Source of the DNA: Phalacrocorax aristotelis
Lineage: Eukaryota; Chordata; Aves; Suliformes; Phalacrocoracidae
Direction of reading: 5' to 3'
Assembly (NCBI RefSeq): GCF_949628215.1
Contig: NC_134276.1
Location: 12,613,690 to 12,677,689, forward strand
DNA: 64,000 nt
The notes beneath the pieces were generated by a model that searched no databases, was not told the DNA's origin, and was given only the letters and a program-made list of their open reading frames with translations. A program made the position numbers and the translations under genes. This document shows, one piece after another, positions 1 through 12,500 of the stretch (the stretch's first letter is position 1; the number at the start of each line of letters is the position of its first letter).

Positions 1-150
1 TTTCCTTTGTATGTTCCTTCCACACAGTAATTATTAAGTGAACCTTGCCATCAAACTTTGTTAAGTTACACTTTTACAACATTAAAACCACTTTTGCTAA
101 TACCTTTGATGGTGATTCTTTAAGTGATCTAAATCACCCCATTCATGACA
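1..150 (+). repeat. LTR-like relic (3' part of an old endogenous retrovirus LTR)
   Basis: The first 150 bases align by eye with 12,335-12,491: both have a run like cagtaa-taat-aagtg, then CTTGCC-TCAAA-CTTGTTAA, and both end in a TGACA motif (about 145-150 here, 12,486-12,491 there). Two dispersed copies with a common 3' terminus ending in CA suggest the R/U5 part of an LTR, probably of an avian ERVL-like family. The 5' part lies off the window. No viral reading frame is present. The family name is an inference. Confidence 0.4.
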
Positions 151-1289
151 CCACAGACAAGGTAATACCGTCTCCCAAGAAAGTAAAACCAGACAGTGTC
201 ACAGCAGATCCCAGCAGAGACACTGAAAAGTCTGTCCTTTCTCTTCTGAGCTGTTTTTGAAATCAGGAGGCTCCCAGGTCTGCTCTCCAGAGGCTTCAGG
301 TTTTGCACTTGTAATTTAACCTGCAGCCCCAACCAGTCACCCGTTTATTTAAAGCACTAATTTAAGGCCAGTACTTCCTTTCACCCTGCTGTCAGTGAGT
401 GTGTCTAAAAGCACTGCTGCTTTTGTCTTTTAGAGGAAATACTTTGTCCTGGCTGTTGTACAACGATGCTATTCTGTGAACTCTAAGGGCAGGAGCTGTG
501 CCCTGTACTCATGGCGGTGATGGGATCCTGGGACCGGTGATTGTTTTTCACATGTGAATATTTCCCCAGGCAGTACTGGCCAAGAAGCAACGTATATGGG
601 AAATATGAGATTATGTTTACGCCTAGCAGCGGTTGCAATATGTATTTCATTATCAAGGCCAAGGCCTGAAAGGAGCACAGAGAAAGACCTGCTCACTCTT
701 TCCTCGCACAGCCAACACCCTTGATTTTTCACAGGCTAAAACCCTGGGGTGGCAGAAGTATGTTTGGTCCTGCGCAAGGTTTTTCTGACCAGCTGTGGAC
801 ATCCTGGGCTCACTTTAAAGCTGGTGCAGACACAGAGGCACATCTGGAGGATGCCGTCTCGTCTTCGCCTGTCCTTGTAGGATGATACAAGTTATACCCT
901 TGCAGTGCCTGCTTCTCTGCTTTAGCTGCTGGGATGACTGGGCTTCATGTGGACATCTCCACTGTGTCAAAGCCAGGGAGCAGCAGGAACCTCACCTCCA
1001 TCTATTGGGTCTGGCCAAATCCTTAATGCAGAAGATCTCACTCCTCCTCCCACTCCTTGGTTCCAAAACATGGTGGTGTTACTGGAGACAGGTAGTCCTG
1101 GGTGTGGCTACTATCTTGCCTCTTGATTAAAGCTCCTGGAACCTGCCAGCAGGTTTGGCTTTCTCAAGGATTATGACTTTCTCATTCTCTCTTCTGAGAT
1201 GATGCAAGCCTAACAAGTCTGTACCTCTAATTTTGCTCCCACTCATCAGTCTTCTGTCAGTGCAGACTGTCAGGAGTTGTCTCACACGT

Positions 1290-1380
1290 TGCTTTCAGGT
1301 AGCACCTAGCACAGTGAGCTCTCAGCATTGGCTGGATCGCACCACACTTTTGAAACAATAAAACAGCAAATAATAAAAAG
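1290..1380. repeat. Possible ancient amniote repeat relic
   Basis: The phrase TAGCACCTAGCACAGTG, followed about 60 bases later by an AAATAATAAAAAG tail, resembles the 3' end of an old dispersed element common in reptile and bird genomes (core like GCGCCTAGCACAATG with an ATAATAAT tail). This is recognition from memory of a short degraded motif, so confidence is low. Confidence 0.3.
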
Positions 1381-1589
1381 TCACTATAACACATAGAAGA
1401 AAAGTGTGCAAGTGGGTAACTTTCCTGTCCAAAACAATTTTAAGGTGTGAAAGAACTGTTGTGGCTCTGATCAACTGACAATCTCTAAACCAAAGGTCAT
1501 TACATTTGAAGCATCAATTCTTTTATCATAGTTGCTATTGTGTTAAAAAGCATCTTTGATTTAAAGAATGAAAGTGCTGGAGCTTTCAG

Positions 1590-1760
1590 CACATCTCCAA
1601 ATAACTCATTCCAATAGTTAATTGTTTGCACTATTAAAAATGTTGCCTTGTACCACTAGTCTAAATCTATTCTAGTTCTGCTGTGGTTGTGCTTGTTTCT
1701 AACAGCCTGAAGATTTAAAAGAGATCTCCTGAGTCTGAAGTTCATGATAAAGTGCCAAGG
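1590..1760 (-). repeat. Possible old CR1-like fragment
   Basis: The text around ATTAAAAATGTTGCCTTGTA, followed by CTAGTCTAAATCTATTCTAG and a later GAAGTTCATGATAAAG, resembles the 3' region of old CR1-type LINEs read on the complement. It is strongly diverged with no coding capacity. The family assignment is tentative. Confidence 0.3.
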
Positions 1761-3101
1761 GGTGTAGCCTCTGGATTTTATTAACTTAATCCAGTATCTG
1801 TGCAATGCATTTATACTTCGTGGTTTACAAGGTCCCTGTCAGACTCCCACTGTGCAAGTTTTTGTACAAACACAGAACCAGTCCCTGTCCTGACGGTGTT
1901 ATCACCCAGAGAGCAGTATGTTTGGGTGCTTCACTGTTCCCAGACATCACCCTCTTCCTCTAGCCATGTACCACAGACAGCCTCCTCTACAATTTTATGT
2001 CTTAAACCTCTCCATCTTTTTCTCTTCTGATTTCAGCTGTGACACCACTTCGAGGCATCCACTGGCTGCTGTGGACAGAGAGTACAGCCAGGAGGAAAGG
2101 CAAGTGAGGAAGGAGAGTAGCCAGATCAGCACCCCTGGCGGTTTGAGGTGGTTAGTGGCCTCTTGCTGGCCCACCCATGTTTTTGAGCGTCACAGCAGAA
2201 GGTAACGAAGCAGTGCAATCAGCAGTGGACCATTCCTCACCAGCACAAGGGGCACCATGGGGAAGGCATGAAGACATCTGTGTAAACACCTAACAAGTAG
2301 GCAGCAGAGACTGGCATCAAGACCTTTTTTAAGGTGGGAATCAAAATCCCAACGGCATGTTGCTAAGCTCTTCCCTGAAGAGTTTATTGTTCTTCTGCCC
2401 TTCTGGCCCCTGAATCTCTTAGTTTTAGCAGGAAAATTGTTTCATTCCTGTTTTTCTCCCTAGTTCAGCACTGGGCTCCTTTCCCAGACCAAGTTTTTAA
2501 GCTAATTTTAAAAAGGGACTCCTTCCCCATGAGACAGTGAGGAGGCAGATGTGCTCTCTGACATGCCATGGCATGCCTGCTGGCACTGCCATGCTCCAAG
2601 CCCAATCTTTGGTGTCTCCACTGAATCAGATGGTGTCTCTCCAGTGGGACTACTTGCCCTTGGAGACACTTTCTTCTTCCTTTCCTTCTCAGAAGAATGG
2701 GACACTCACATACAGCACTGGGGTCCCACCCAGAGGTCATGGTAGGAGACAGGAGATCTGGCCTGGAAAAATATTTGGAGTCAAGAATGTTTTGAAAGAC
2801 TAGACCAGAGGGGTCAGGCATGCGAGGAGAAAGATTTGCTATTTGTAGCAAATCCAGTGTCAGCTGTGTGAACAGAAAGACAGGGCTGGAGGCACAGTGT
2901 GGGAAAGCAAGCAAACAAGCCCGGCAGATTCTTTGTGGCTAAAGGGTTTGAATGCTGGTATGTTTTTCATGTTTGTTTTGCAGGGAGGTATTATTTTCTT
3001 TGAGACGTTAGTCTTTGTTCTTGAGACCCTTGAGAAAGAGGAAGACTGGTCACACATATTATGTCAATGAAGATGGATGAAAACCTCCTTTCGTTCTCCT
3101 T

Positions 3102-3120
3102 TCCTCCTCCTCCTCCTCCT
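3102..3120 (+). repeat. (TCC)n microsatellite
   Basis: Six uninterrupted TCC units sit inside a longer pyrimidine-rich stretch (about 3,080-3,420) that is C/T-biased on the + strand. Nothing suggests a function. Confidence 0.85.
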
Positions 3121-4999
3121 GTTTTCTCCTCATTTTCTTATCACAGAAGGAGACAGCTTTCCTCAGCTCACTCTCATCTCCTTACTTGAGCCTAGATTTC
3201 CTCACACCTATTTCCATTCATTTTCCTTCTTAACCTTTCCTTAGTACCCCAATTTTTAAGGAATGTAGATCCCCCTCAACTCTAATTTTTGCCCGATATG
3301 CTCCTTTTCCTCCTGGTCAACACCATTTTCTGGATACTTATCTCTTTTCTTGCTTTTCCCTCTCTCCAATCTCTCTGTCTTCGAACCCTTTTCCCCAACA
3401 CACTTCATCTCTGATATGCCTTGCCAACTCTGTGTCCATAGTCCATTGCCTACAGCCTCTCCTCTCCTCCTACACAGCTCTGCCTGCCACTAAGAGATCA
3501 CTTTTCTCATGTGTCCCTTTGACCACATCACCTACCTCTTTGTATCTTCCCTGGGCTCCCTCTCCTCCATCATATCAAACACAAGGTGCTTGCCTGCACC
3601 GCTGGCACCGCTGGGCTTGTTGCGCTGTCACCCCTTGGTGGGTTTGGAGGAGGCAGCCCCTGCTGCCACTGCTGGCTCATGCTGCCTGCTTCTAACCCAA
3701 TGTGCATTTTTGCGGAGCCCTTCTGTTCACATCAACAGCCTTAGGTCTGCTTTGGATCCGATATTAATATTCCCTTTTGCATTGCTCCCTACAGGCATCA
3801 CTCCCTGTGATGCCTATAAAAGCCTGTGATAACAGAGAAGCTACTGGAGCACTGAGTCGTCAAAACCTCTGACCAGCTCCATCTCACTGTGTTTGACTCC
3901 TTTGTCTGTCTGTGATCCCTTGGCTGAGAGCACAATCTTCAGGGGCAGGGCAGTCCTTTGGCCTTTATCTTCCCAGCATGGTGAGTGCTACACCATGATG
4001 ATGACACCCAGCCTCTTTAGTAATAGGGATGTTAGCAGGAACAGAAAAAAATCCAGCTCCACACTCAAGCTATCTTAAACTAGAGAGAAACTGCAGAGGG
4101 GCTTCTTGCTTGTAGAGGAAATAGGATTGAGAATAGACGAGTGGAGCTTTCATGTTGATGCTTTTCAGAGGAGATGAGAGCCTGAGGCTCTTGCTTTTCA
4201 GACTGATTCAAGGGTTATCTGTTTGCTGGTAAATGCAGAGCTAAATAGGCAGGCAGACTCCAGCCTCACAGGAAAGAGCTGCTCAGAGTTCCCAAAAAAG
4301 CAGATAAGAAACCCCTGAGGCTTGGAAGACAGCCTGGGCTGTGCTTCCCACTGAGACAGAGGTGCAGCATTGAGGGAGAGTTGATCTGCAGGTCCAGGTC
4401 AGAGGAAGGCTGTCCATGTTTCCTGCTGGAAGTCATTGATCTGCTCAGCCTGCTGGTTGCTGTCATGCTCGAGACACCTCGTGCTGCTATTTCTTTGGAT
4501 TGGGACCATGCCTATCCTGGGGTAATGCATGTCAGTCTTGAGAGCGGGGTGTTTAGCGGTATCACCTGGCCTAGGTTTGCTTGGGGAGCAGAGTTTACTA
4601 TACTTGTGAAAATCATCTCCTCTGCTGCCCAGGTAGTTGCAAGCCTGGGATCAAACAAACATCTAATAGCTAACGTTTAGCTTCAGTTCTTGATTTCCCA
4701 GGAGCTTTTTTACATCCAGGAAAATTAAATTTTAACCTGTCTTTTGGAGCCGCTGTCTTCAGGTTGGTCTGTGTCTGTGCTTTCAGTTCCACCATCTTTC
4801 CTGAACATGACAAACTCTGTCAGGGCTGGGTAACCAGGCATCCGCCTGGACTGAAACCAAGCCCACTTACTACATTTCCTGTTGTTCCCCAGCCTGTCCA
4901 GCCCGCCTCTGTCTCCCCCAGCTGATAATACCACACCAAGAGGTGCTGACGTATTTCCTTGCCTTGATACTTCTAGAAGTAGAGGAATGATAGTCTTGG

Positions 5000-5140
5000 A
5001 CTCCAGTCTATTTTTAGCACTTTTACAGGCTCCGTCTCTGACCTCAGGCAGGCACTTTAACCACCCGCTGTCCCATTTTGTCATTTGCAATATAGACTAA
5101 ACATACCTCGCCTGCAAAGCACTTGTGGGTTGGTAGCACT
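5000..5140 (-). repeat. MIR-like SINE relic
   Basis: The series CTGACCTCAGGCA, CACTTTAACC, CCCATTTTGTCATTTGCAA, CATACCTCGCCTGCAAAGCACTTG follows the order of phrases in a MIR core (loss of a splice-like CTCAGGCAAGTCACTTAACC, then CTCATCTGTAAAATGGG, then TACCTACCTC, then AAAGCGCTT). MIR elements occur across amniotes and are usually this degraded in birds. The orientation is a guess. Confidence 0.45.
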
Positions 5141-5937
5141 TGGAGATTTTTGCTTGGAAATCACTTTAACAGTATAAACCAGCTCTGCCTAAAAGGGACC
5201 TGTGCTTTATTGGCACCCAGGATTTTTAAAGGCTGTTGGTAACACATCTGATCATATCTAACTTCTTGGGTGGGAAATTGCGCATTTTTCTGATGCCTAG
5301 GAACTGCTCTGTAGTTTCCTTTCCATCCCCACTATTTTGAAAACATTAATTTTCCCAGTCACTGGAGGAATACAGCCTTTACCCAGCAGTAACTCTGCTG
5401 ATCATGAACTTAGATAAGTGGTTTCATTCCCTTTAGGTAGATTTTTTTTCACTAATTCTATAGGTTTGGTCAAAATATTCAAACGTGGCTGTTGATTCTG
5501 CCTCTTGTTAATCTCTCCTGAGGGAGGGTCTGCCAAGGTGAGGTGATACTGCTCCACAGGAGGGTTTCAGAACTCTATTATAGCTCCCAGAGAGATGGGA
5601 GCAGAATGCCTTTCCAGGTGCCTTAGAAACATATGACTGGCAGCAACAGTGGTGACAGACACCCCAAAAAGGGGGAAAGTGGGTACCTAGCAGTGCCAAT
5701 ATCCTGCCATCTCTCTTCTCCCTCTCCTCTCCCTTAGCCAGGCTCATGGCTGGAGAGGCCAGCTAGGACCTTCTTCGGGGTGCTGAATCTGACTTTGCAG
5801 CATCCCCCTGGCAGCCCCAGGAAGATTTCTGGCTGTGTCAGCCAAAATTGCTGCTGGGGACTGTGCTGCAATGCAGCACACCACAGCCCCGCCAGCATGG
5901 AGCCCCAGCCTGGACAGCCAGTGCTGCTCAGCTATAG
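5141..5937. other. Upstream flank of ENDOD1, no gene seen
   Basis: No supportable reading frame or repeat. GC content rises from about 5,740 onward as the promoter region is approached. Confidence 0.5.
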
Positions 5938-6262
5938 TCCCGCACCGCCGTAGGCTTCCCTCCTCCTCTTCCCAGCAAGCCCTGATGATTTCAGGTTGCT
6001 TGGCATTATTTCCCGTGGGCAGTTGGCGTCCGCAGCGTGTGTCAGTGCAGCCTGGCGCACGTTCGGTTTCACAACGTGCTGCCTGCCGAAAGCGCTGGCT
6101 GCCTGAAGGGATTGGCTGCGGTTTCATATTTCATTTCCCTCACACGCTACGCCCGAATTCCAGACGCTTTCTGGCTTTGCTGCTGCATGGACTCAGAGCA
6201 CAAGTCCTTTGCCATACCCAGTGGAGGCAGACGAGGCTTCCCTCAGCTCCGGGGAGTGAACC
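5938..6262 (+). promoter_or_regulatory. ENDOD1: CpG-enriched promoter and 5' UTR region of ENDOD1
   Basis: This 325-bp stretch holds roughly twenty CpG dinucleotides, far more than the flanks, directly before the ENDOD1 start codon. It has a reverse CCAAT box (ATTGG at 6,111-6,115) and, just downstream, a T/C-rich run with repeated TTTC (6,120-6,139) that partly resembles an interferon-stimulated response element. No clear TATA box is seen, so a dispersed CpG-type promoter is plausible. The transcription start cannot be placed exactly, and an upstream non-coding exon cannot be excluded. Confidence 0.45.
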
Positions 6263-6556
6263 ATGAAGACGTCAATTGTGTTTTTGGTTTGCATCTCAGT
6301 TTTCCCGGGCTTCTCCCAGGGCAGAGTTGTTGGAGAGGATGAAACTGGTTTTGCCGAGTGTAATGTGTTCTTCCCTGGACAAGTCCCACCCGAAGGATTT
6401 ACGGAGCCGTTCCACGTGAAAATCTGTCAGCAGTACAACAAAAAGCCGCGCTTTGCAACCCTCTACAGTACTAAGGACAAAATACCTCTTTATTCAGCTT
6501 TTAAGTACACAAAGCCAGCCCAAAATAAGGAGGAGAACTGGCTGGTCGAACCACAG
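6263..6556 (+). CDS. ENDOD1: ENDOD1 coding exon 1 (residues 1-98)
   Basis: The start ATG at 6,263 has A at -3. It opens a hydrophobic signal peptide (MKTSIVFLVCISVFPGFSQG), with predicted cleavage near residue 20 before RVVGEDETGF. The exon contains the first cysteines of the mature protein (AECNVFF, VKICQQY), which fit a secretory fold, and the family phrase FATLYSTKDKIPLYSAF at the start of the non-specific endonuclease fold. It ends at a strong donor (CAG|GTAAGT, 6,556/6,557). The open frame continues to a stop at 6,611, but that part is intronic because the protein resumes in phase at 12,969. Confidence 0.93.
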
Positions 6557-9500
6557 GTAAGTCAGCTTTTCCTTCCCTGTACTGCAAATGTTCCTGGAGA
6601 ACGTTTCCTCTAGGGTGAAGCCAGGGCTAGGGTTTTGCAAAGGAGGCAGGAGCTCTGTTTGTTGAACTTCTTTTGATATTAATTTAACATAAGCAGAGCT
6701 TATTTTTGTACTTGGAACTGAGCAAACAAATAGTTCCTTGTCCCACAGGGCTTATAATGAAAGCTGCGAGGCTGCTGCGTGCAACGTGCAGTGCCAGGGG
6801 AGAGGAAAGTCATCTTTAACACCAGCTGATGTGTCTGTCCTGCCTAGTAAGCTATCATGGGCAGGTAGCACTGCTGGTGGGTAGCAGGATTAAACATCGC
6901 AGTGTCAGGCTGAAGTTTATCTGTTGCCACTGTGATCGCAGTGTTGTTAAGAGTTCTTTAGCTTCACTGTGCAGGGATAAAACATCCATTTGCGGTTCAC
7001 CAAGTTGACGCTGCAGCTTTTTGTTGTGTCCCTGTGCGGCAGACTCCCGTAGGGAAATGAGTTGCCATGTCCTGTAGCGCGCAGGCTTCAGTCAGGTCAG
7101 AAGTGAGAAGTATAAAATGAATTTTGCTGGAACCTCACTGTTTTTTTGTCTCCCCTGACACTTGGCATGTTTATGGAAGTCCTTCAGGCTGTTAAATTTA
7201 AAGGAAATCCTTAAAAAAGTTGCTGGTGCCCTAAGAGAACAAGCATGCTTGCTTTACCTCTCTTTTTTTTTTTTTTTTTTGCCATGTTTCAGGTTTTTCA
7301 GCAGTGATCATGGGGAGTTTTGTAGCAAACATCAAGCTACCCCCATCTATTGAGCTCAGGAAAGATTGGCGGTGTGCAGGGGTGCTTTGTCAGGGCAGGA
7401 ATGGCTGCAGTGTCAGAGCAGTGTGTTGGGAGCAGGGCCCTTGGGTGCTGGACACAGCCAGAATCAAAGCTCACCCCTGTCCCAAGAGAGTGGCTGCCAT
7501 GCTCATTTTCCTTGTGTGCGGTGATGAAATACTAAGACATCAGGTCACAGGCAGTGAAGACAGGAGATCCTACATCCCTCTCTTCACCTTGGACTGTCTC
7601 CCTGCTCTCTGGGCTGGGTTTTGAGTTGCAGGAGTTCTCAAGGGCCTTTTGATCTGCTCTCCTTCCACTTCACAGATATCCTGGGGTGGTGTCTGCTCGC
7701 CCTTTTAAAACAGAGGGAAGCATTTTGCAGGCTGCCATTATGGAGCTGAGGAAGGGGGATGAGTTTTTAAAGCACAGAGGATCTAGGCAAGTGAGCATCT
7801 GCTGTCAGTGCCATGGAGGCAGCGAGGCAAAGCAGCAGAGATGAGATCCTTTCCCATCTGCCTCAGCTGCTGATGCCCTTCCTCACTGCTAGCCACCATA
7901 TCTCCTCCTTCTTCTCATAGTCTGACTCAGCAGACCTGCCCAGGCAGGCTTGAAAGCCATTGCTGCCATGGAGCAGCCTCTCCACAGCAGCTTCGGTTCT
8001 CCAGCACCTCCCTCCAGCTGGCTCCCCTGCCCTCATTACTCCACCCTTCTTCACCCCTCACCTTGTCATCGTCCCTGCCTGCAAACCTTGTGTCTCCTGC
8101 CTCCCAACTGTACCACAGCCCCCAGAACAATTGGCCAGGCACTACCTTTAGTTGCTCTGGCTTCTTCAGAGCATCCCCATGGGCTGCTGTGGGTCCATTC
8201 TTAGTTTACACTTATGGGTCCCCTTCACCCATTGCTGAAATGCAGGTGTCTCAGAGGTGGGAGGTAGCAGCTCTGGTTCACTGGAGGAACCTCAGTCTGA
8301 GAGAGAAAACCACTAGAAAAAAAATTGGCTGAAGAACCTGTAAGGAGAAGAAATCAGGACTATGAAAAATTCCTCTAACTCAAAAAAAAAAAAAAAAAAG
8401 CATGTACACCCCTCTCCTCCTTGGATCTGGGAGGAAAAAGTGGGGAAGAGATCTCACACCCATTATGCGTGTTCCTGTCAAGACTAGGTCAGATGGTTAG
8501 GAAAGGTTCGATGGTTGCTGAAGGGAACCTTTAGCAAGACCTACTCTGCAGCATAGCCCCATGAGGTTATATTGCCTATTTTCTGGGTAATTTCCTTGTC
8601 AAGATGGGTAGGCAGGGATGAGCAGGCTCAGCCGCACAGCGCCATGTGCTTACACCTATGTGCATGCACACGGAGATGCAGAGACAGAGCAAACAGGAAG
8701 AAATCACTATAAAAACACTCTCTGCACTCTGGTGAGGTCCTCGGGGTTGTCACACTCTTTTTTTGAGGTAATGATGTAAGTAGTGAGGGCACCGTCTCAG
8801 TCCCTGCGTGCCTCCTCAGGAATGTCTGCCTGAGAAACAAATGCCAAATGTAGCACAGAGGCAGTAATTGGGCGAGAAGTGGGAGGAATGTCAGTGCCAC
8901 CCACTGCCGATTGGCAGCTGGAAACAGCTAATTAATTCAGCAATTAGTGAAAAATTAGAGAGCCGGCAGGGTAGGCTGATGAGCAGGGTTCTGATGGGAC
9001 TCCCCCAGGCTCAGGTCTGGAAACCTGCTCCACCACAGATTTCCTACGGGTTGAGTGCAAGCCTCTTAGGTGGCTTTTACCTCATCTCATTTTGATTGTC
9101 CGACAAACCTACAGTTTGACTCCTTCCATAGCTTAGAGAGAGGTGGAAAACGCTGGAGTTTTTTTCTGTCCTAACATATGAGGGTCTGGATGAATCAACT
9201 TGTGTTTTTATTTGGTTGATGACTACCACCAGCCAGATGACCAGGGTGGGATTTGCACCACCCAGCTGTAGCTACCTCTAAGCTGCTCTTGCCATCTCTC
9301 TTGGTAGACGGTCAAGAGAAACAGGTACTTCTAGAGCTACTCATGTGAATGTCCTACAACAGAAACCTTGGCATAAGATGCACTGTGCCTTCTCCCTGGG
9401 ACCTATACTACGGGTAGATGAAATATGGCCACTGCAATCAAAGGTGTAAGCGTGCCTGAGGAAATAGCAAGTGAAGTGGGATGCTGAAGTTTCCCTGGAG

Positions 9501-12500
9501 TGGTACTAGGGTGGGGAAGGTGAGAGGTTAAATGACCAAACATGATGGAAGCTGCCCACTCTAATAGCTATGTGTTGCCATACTTTTAATCCGTCTCTTC
9601 CCCTTCTGTGAAACTGCAACCCCCACTTTATGAAACATATCAATATTGTTAGGTGCTCACATTCATACAGGTGTTCAGATGCATAATTTATTTTTAAATC
9701 CCTGTCCTATGAATGAGGTGTTTACCTGTCTGCTTAGCCCTTAGCTATTCCAAGTTATTTGGACAGGTGGCTTCATGGCTGACTCCATGAATGCAGATAT
9801 GCTTTGGCAGTGACACAAACCAAAAGCTTTTTGAAGCAGTGAGGAAAGATAGCTTGCAATGCAGGCTAGATGTAATGCTGGAGACAGCTTGCCTTTGGGG
9901 CTGAGCTGGAGGAGGCATGAAAACTTCAGTTACACATGAGTTATTACATACCATAATATGAGTTATTATAAGCATAACTTGGTGATGTCAGAGCCTTTAC
10001 GCATGAACAGCACACAGCCGCATTTTTATCCTGTTCTCTTTTAATGGCACCTAAACAATCCCAATGGTATGTGCAAAAGCTTGAAGCCGAAAAGCTAACC
10101 GGAGACATATTTTCTTGATAGGCACCTCAAGGTTTGCATGCATCAGCTCAAAGGAAGAGAAAATTAAGTGTGTACCATCTGCATCATGTAGGCTGGGAAT
10201 CTCTGTTAGGAGGCAGAGGTGACTTGTCTTGGGTCTACGTGTCCTTGTGATACGGGAGCACTGCCATGGGAGTGAGAAGGGATGAATATCTCTCTGCAAG
10301 GGTGTCAGGCTCAAAAGGACCATAACATGGAGGGCGGTTCTCAGGCACAGCCTCGAACCCATGGCCGCTCCCCTCACCTGTACTGTGGAATTAAACACAC
10401 CGGGTGCATCCCATGTGTGTCCCATGGCACAACACTGGCATTTCATCAGAACAGGGAGAAAGAGTTGGGGTGGCATGAAGGGACAGTGATTTTGTGGAGT
10501 GCAAAATGTCTGGCTTCATCAGCCAGCTACAGCTCATGAGTTTGGGGTGTCTGAGCAAGAGGAGCAGAATACGGCAGAAGCAGCGCAGGATAAGTCTTTT
10601 TTAAGTGGTGTATTTAGAAAAAGCTATGACTTGCACATCAGCACACAGGACTCGCTGTGACCTTTCCAGTCCTGAAGCAGTAAGCACCAGATGGTTCAAA
10701 TAAAAGTGCAAGAAACCTCCTCAGCAGGATGGGGGTAATGCGGCTCACTGCAATGGCCAGGGTTGGCACTGTGACTAGCCTTGGTGCAGAGGGAGCCGGA
10801 GCCTGGACTGCAGGGGCTTGGCTGATGCAGGAGGCCAGCCAGAGCTTGGTTCCTACAGCGAGGGTGATAGATAGCTGCTGACACTCGCTGGCGCTGGCCC
10901 TTTCACCCTTACTCTCAGCACAGGCTGATGCAGAACTGTGAGGAGGTGATGCGGCACTAAGAGGATGCAAACTCTGGGTAAGGTTGCAAGGATATAGCTG
11001 GATGTCTGTCCAAGTGCATTGGACGATGGCCAAGGGATGAGGAAGGATGACTGGGGAGTGATTCAAGGTAGACTATGAACTGTCTACCACAGATGTCTCC
11101 AAAGTACCTATTATATAGTGCAATAAACAGTCTGTAGGCCAGGAGCAAAGACAGCAGGTTTAATTGGGCCAGCACAGTGCTGAAAGCTGAGGCCACAGCC
11201 TCTGAAGCAGGGACTACAGGAGGCAGCAACTGCCACAAACCATCTGCCACCCCCGAGCTTCTACCAACACGCTTACCCTCTAATCTGGGGAAGAAAACAA
11301 CAACCTGGCACCCTCCTGGAGTGGCTGCAGGCAGTGTCAATAGGAGTGACTAAGGAGCAGACAGCTACGGCCACCCGAGAAAGACCTGAGCACGCCCTGG
11401 TGTTTAGTGCTCGTGCTCCCACTGCTCATTACCTCCCCATGCATGGCTCTGTGCATGGCTCCGGGATGAATTCCCGCTGCAGCAATTGCTACCTCTGGCT
11501 CCGTGGCATGGGAATAGCAGACGCAAGCAGGTAGCACGATTCCGTCAAGGACCTGCAGTGATGGCATCCTCACCGATGTTATGCCAGGAGCTGTGTGGCC
11601 ATTAAAGATGAGGTTCAGACTATTAATGACATTAGGTTCAGACTACTAATGACAAGCCCTGAGAGAGCCCTAGGTGCTCTCTATTCAGGGCAGGGAAGTT
11701 CAGGTCACCTGCTATCGTGCCTGGCTTCTTACAGAATCAGTGGTGAGAGGTAAATGCCTTCTCTAGGCATCTTGTATTGTGGCGGTGTGCTCCCCTCCCG
11801 CCATGCAAGCAATAACCACCAGTGGGGGCCATGATGTCTGCATCCAACTTAAGTTGGACTTTCGGGAGATGGATGGAAACACTGTAGCCAAGGGCTGCCT
11901 GGAGCAGTGACCCAGATGTTTTGCTAGTATGCAAACATGACTATAAGTCAATCATCTCACCCCCATAAATACTGAGCAGCCCAAGAGCCCTTTGAGCACT
12001 CCTGCATGACAGTGGGCTGCACGCCAGGAGCTTCTCTTGAGCAGGGGTGCCTCTCAAGGTTACTCCTTGAGGTTGAGACATTCCTTGCTGCAACAGACCC
12101 TTGGCAACTGACTAATAGCATGCTAATCTTTGAAATCTCAGCTAAGTGTTATAAAGGATTGATTGCACATATATAATCCTTTAGACGTAAACTGTTGACC
12201 AAGCCTGGGACTCTGATTGGATCCAGCCACACCTAGATTCCTCTCTGAGGAGGAGTTTAGAAAGCAAGGGCGTCCTTTCTGAACCTCATGACTCAATGGG
12301 AAGGTCTCCCTGACAGTTTTGTCTCACCCTGTCCTCTGTGCAGTAAATAATCAAGTGCTCCTTGCCGTCAAATCTTGTTAAACCACTGTTGCATTTACTA
12401 TTGAATTTTGTTAACTCACTGGTTTGTATCCATAAAGTATGTTGTTGCTTCTCTCTTATGAATGAATTGCACTCTCACTCTATCCGTGACATATTTACCA

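Larger units (their letters stand above)
151..5000. other. Gene-poor upstream region
   Basis: I see no reading frame here with recognisable protein similarity and no exon flanked by convincing splice sites. The stretch contains two possible ancient repeat relics (about 1,290-1,380 and 1,590-1,760), a short TCC run (3,102-3,120) and a 14-bp perfect palindrome catgccatggcatg (2,562-2,575). The neighbouring gene expected on this side of ENDOD1 is not in view. Confidence 0.6.

Noticed and set aside
2465-2914. 149-codon - strand frame upstream of ENDOD1, considered as an upstream gene
   Set aside because: No similarity to known proteins and no splice signals or conserved domain. Several other frames overlap it, as in random sequence.
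8990-9100. Possible second MIR-like SINE
   Set aside because: Only scattered similarity (CTCCACCACAGATTTCCTAC ... TTACCTCATCTCATTTTG); too weak to list as a feature.
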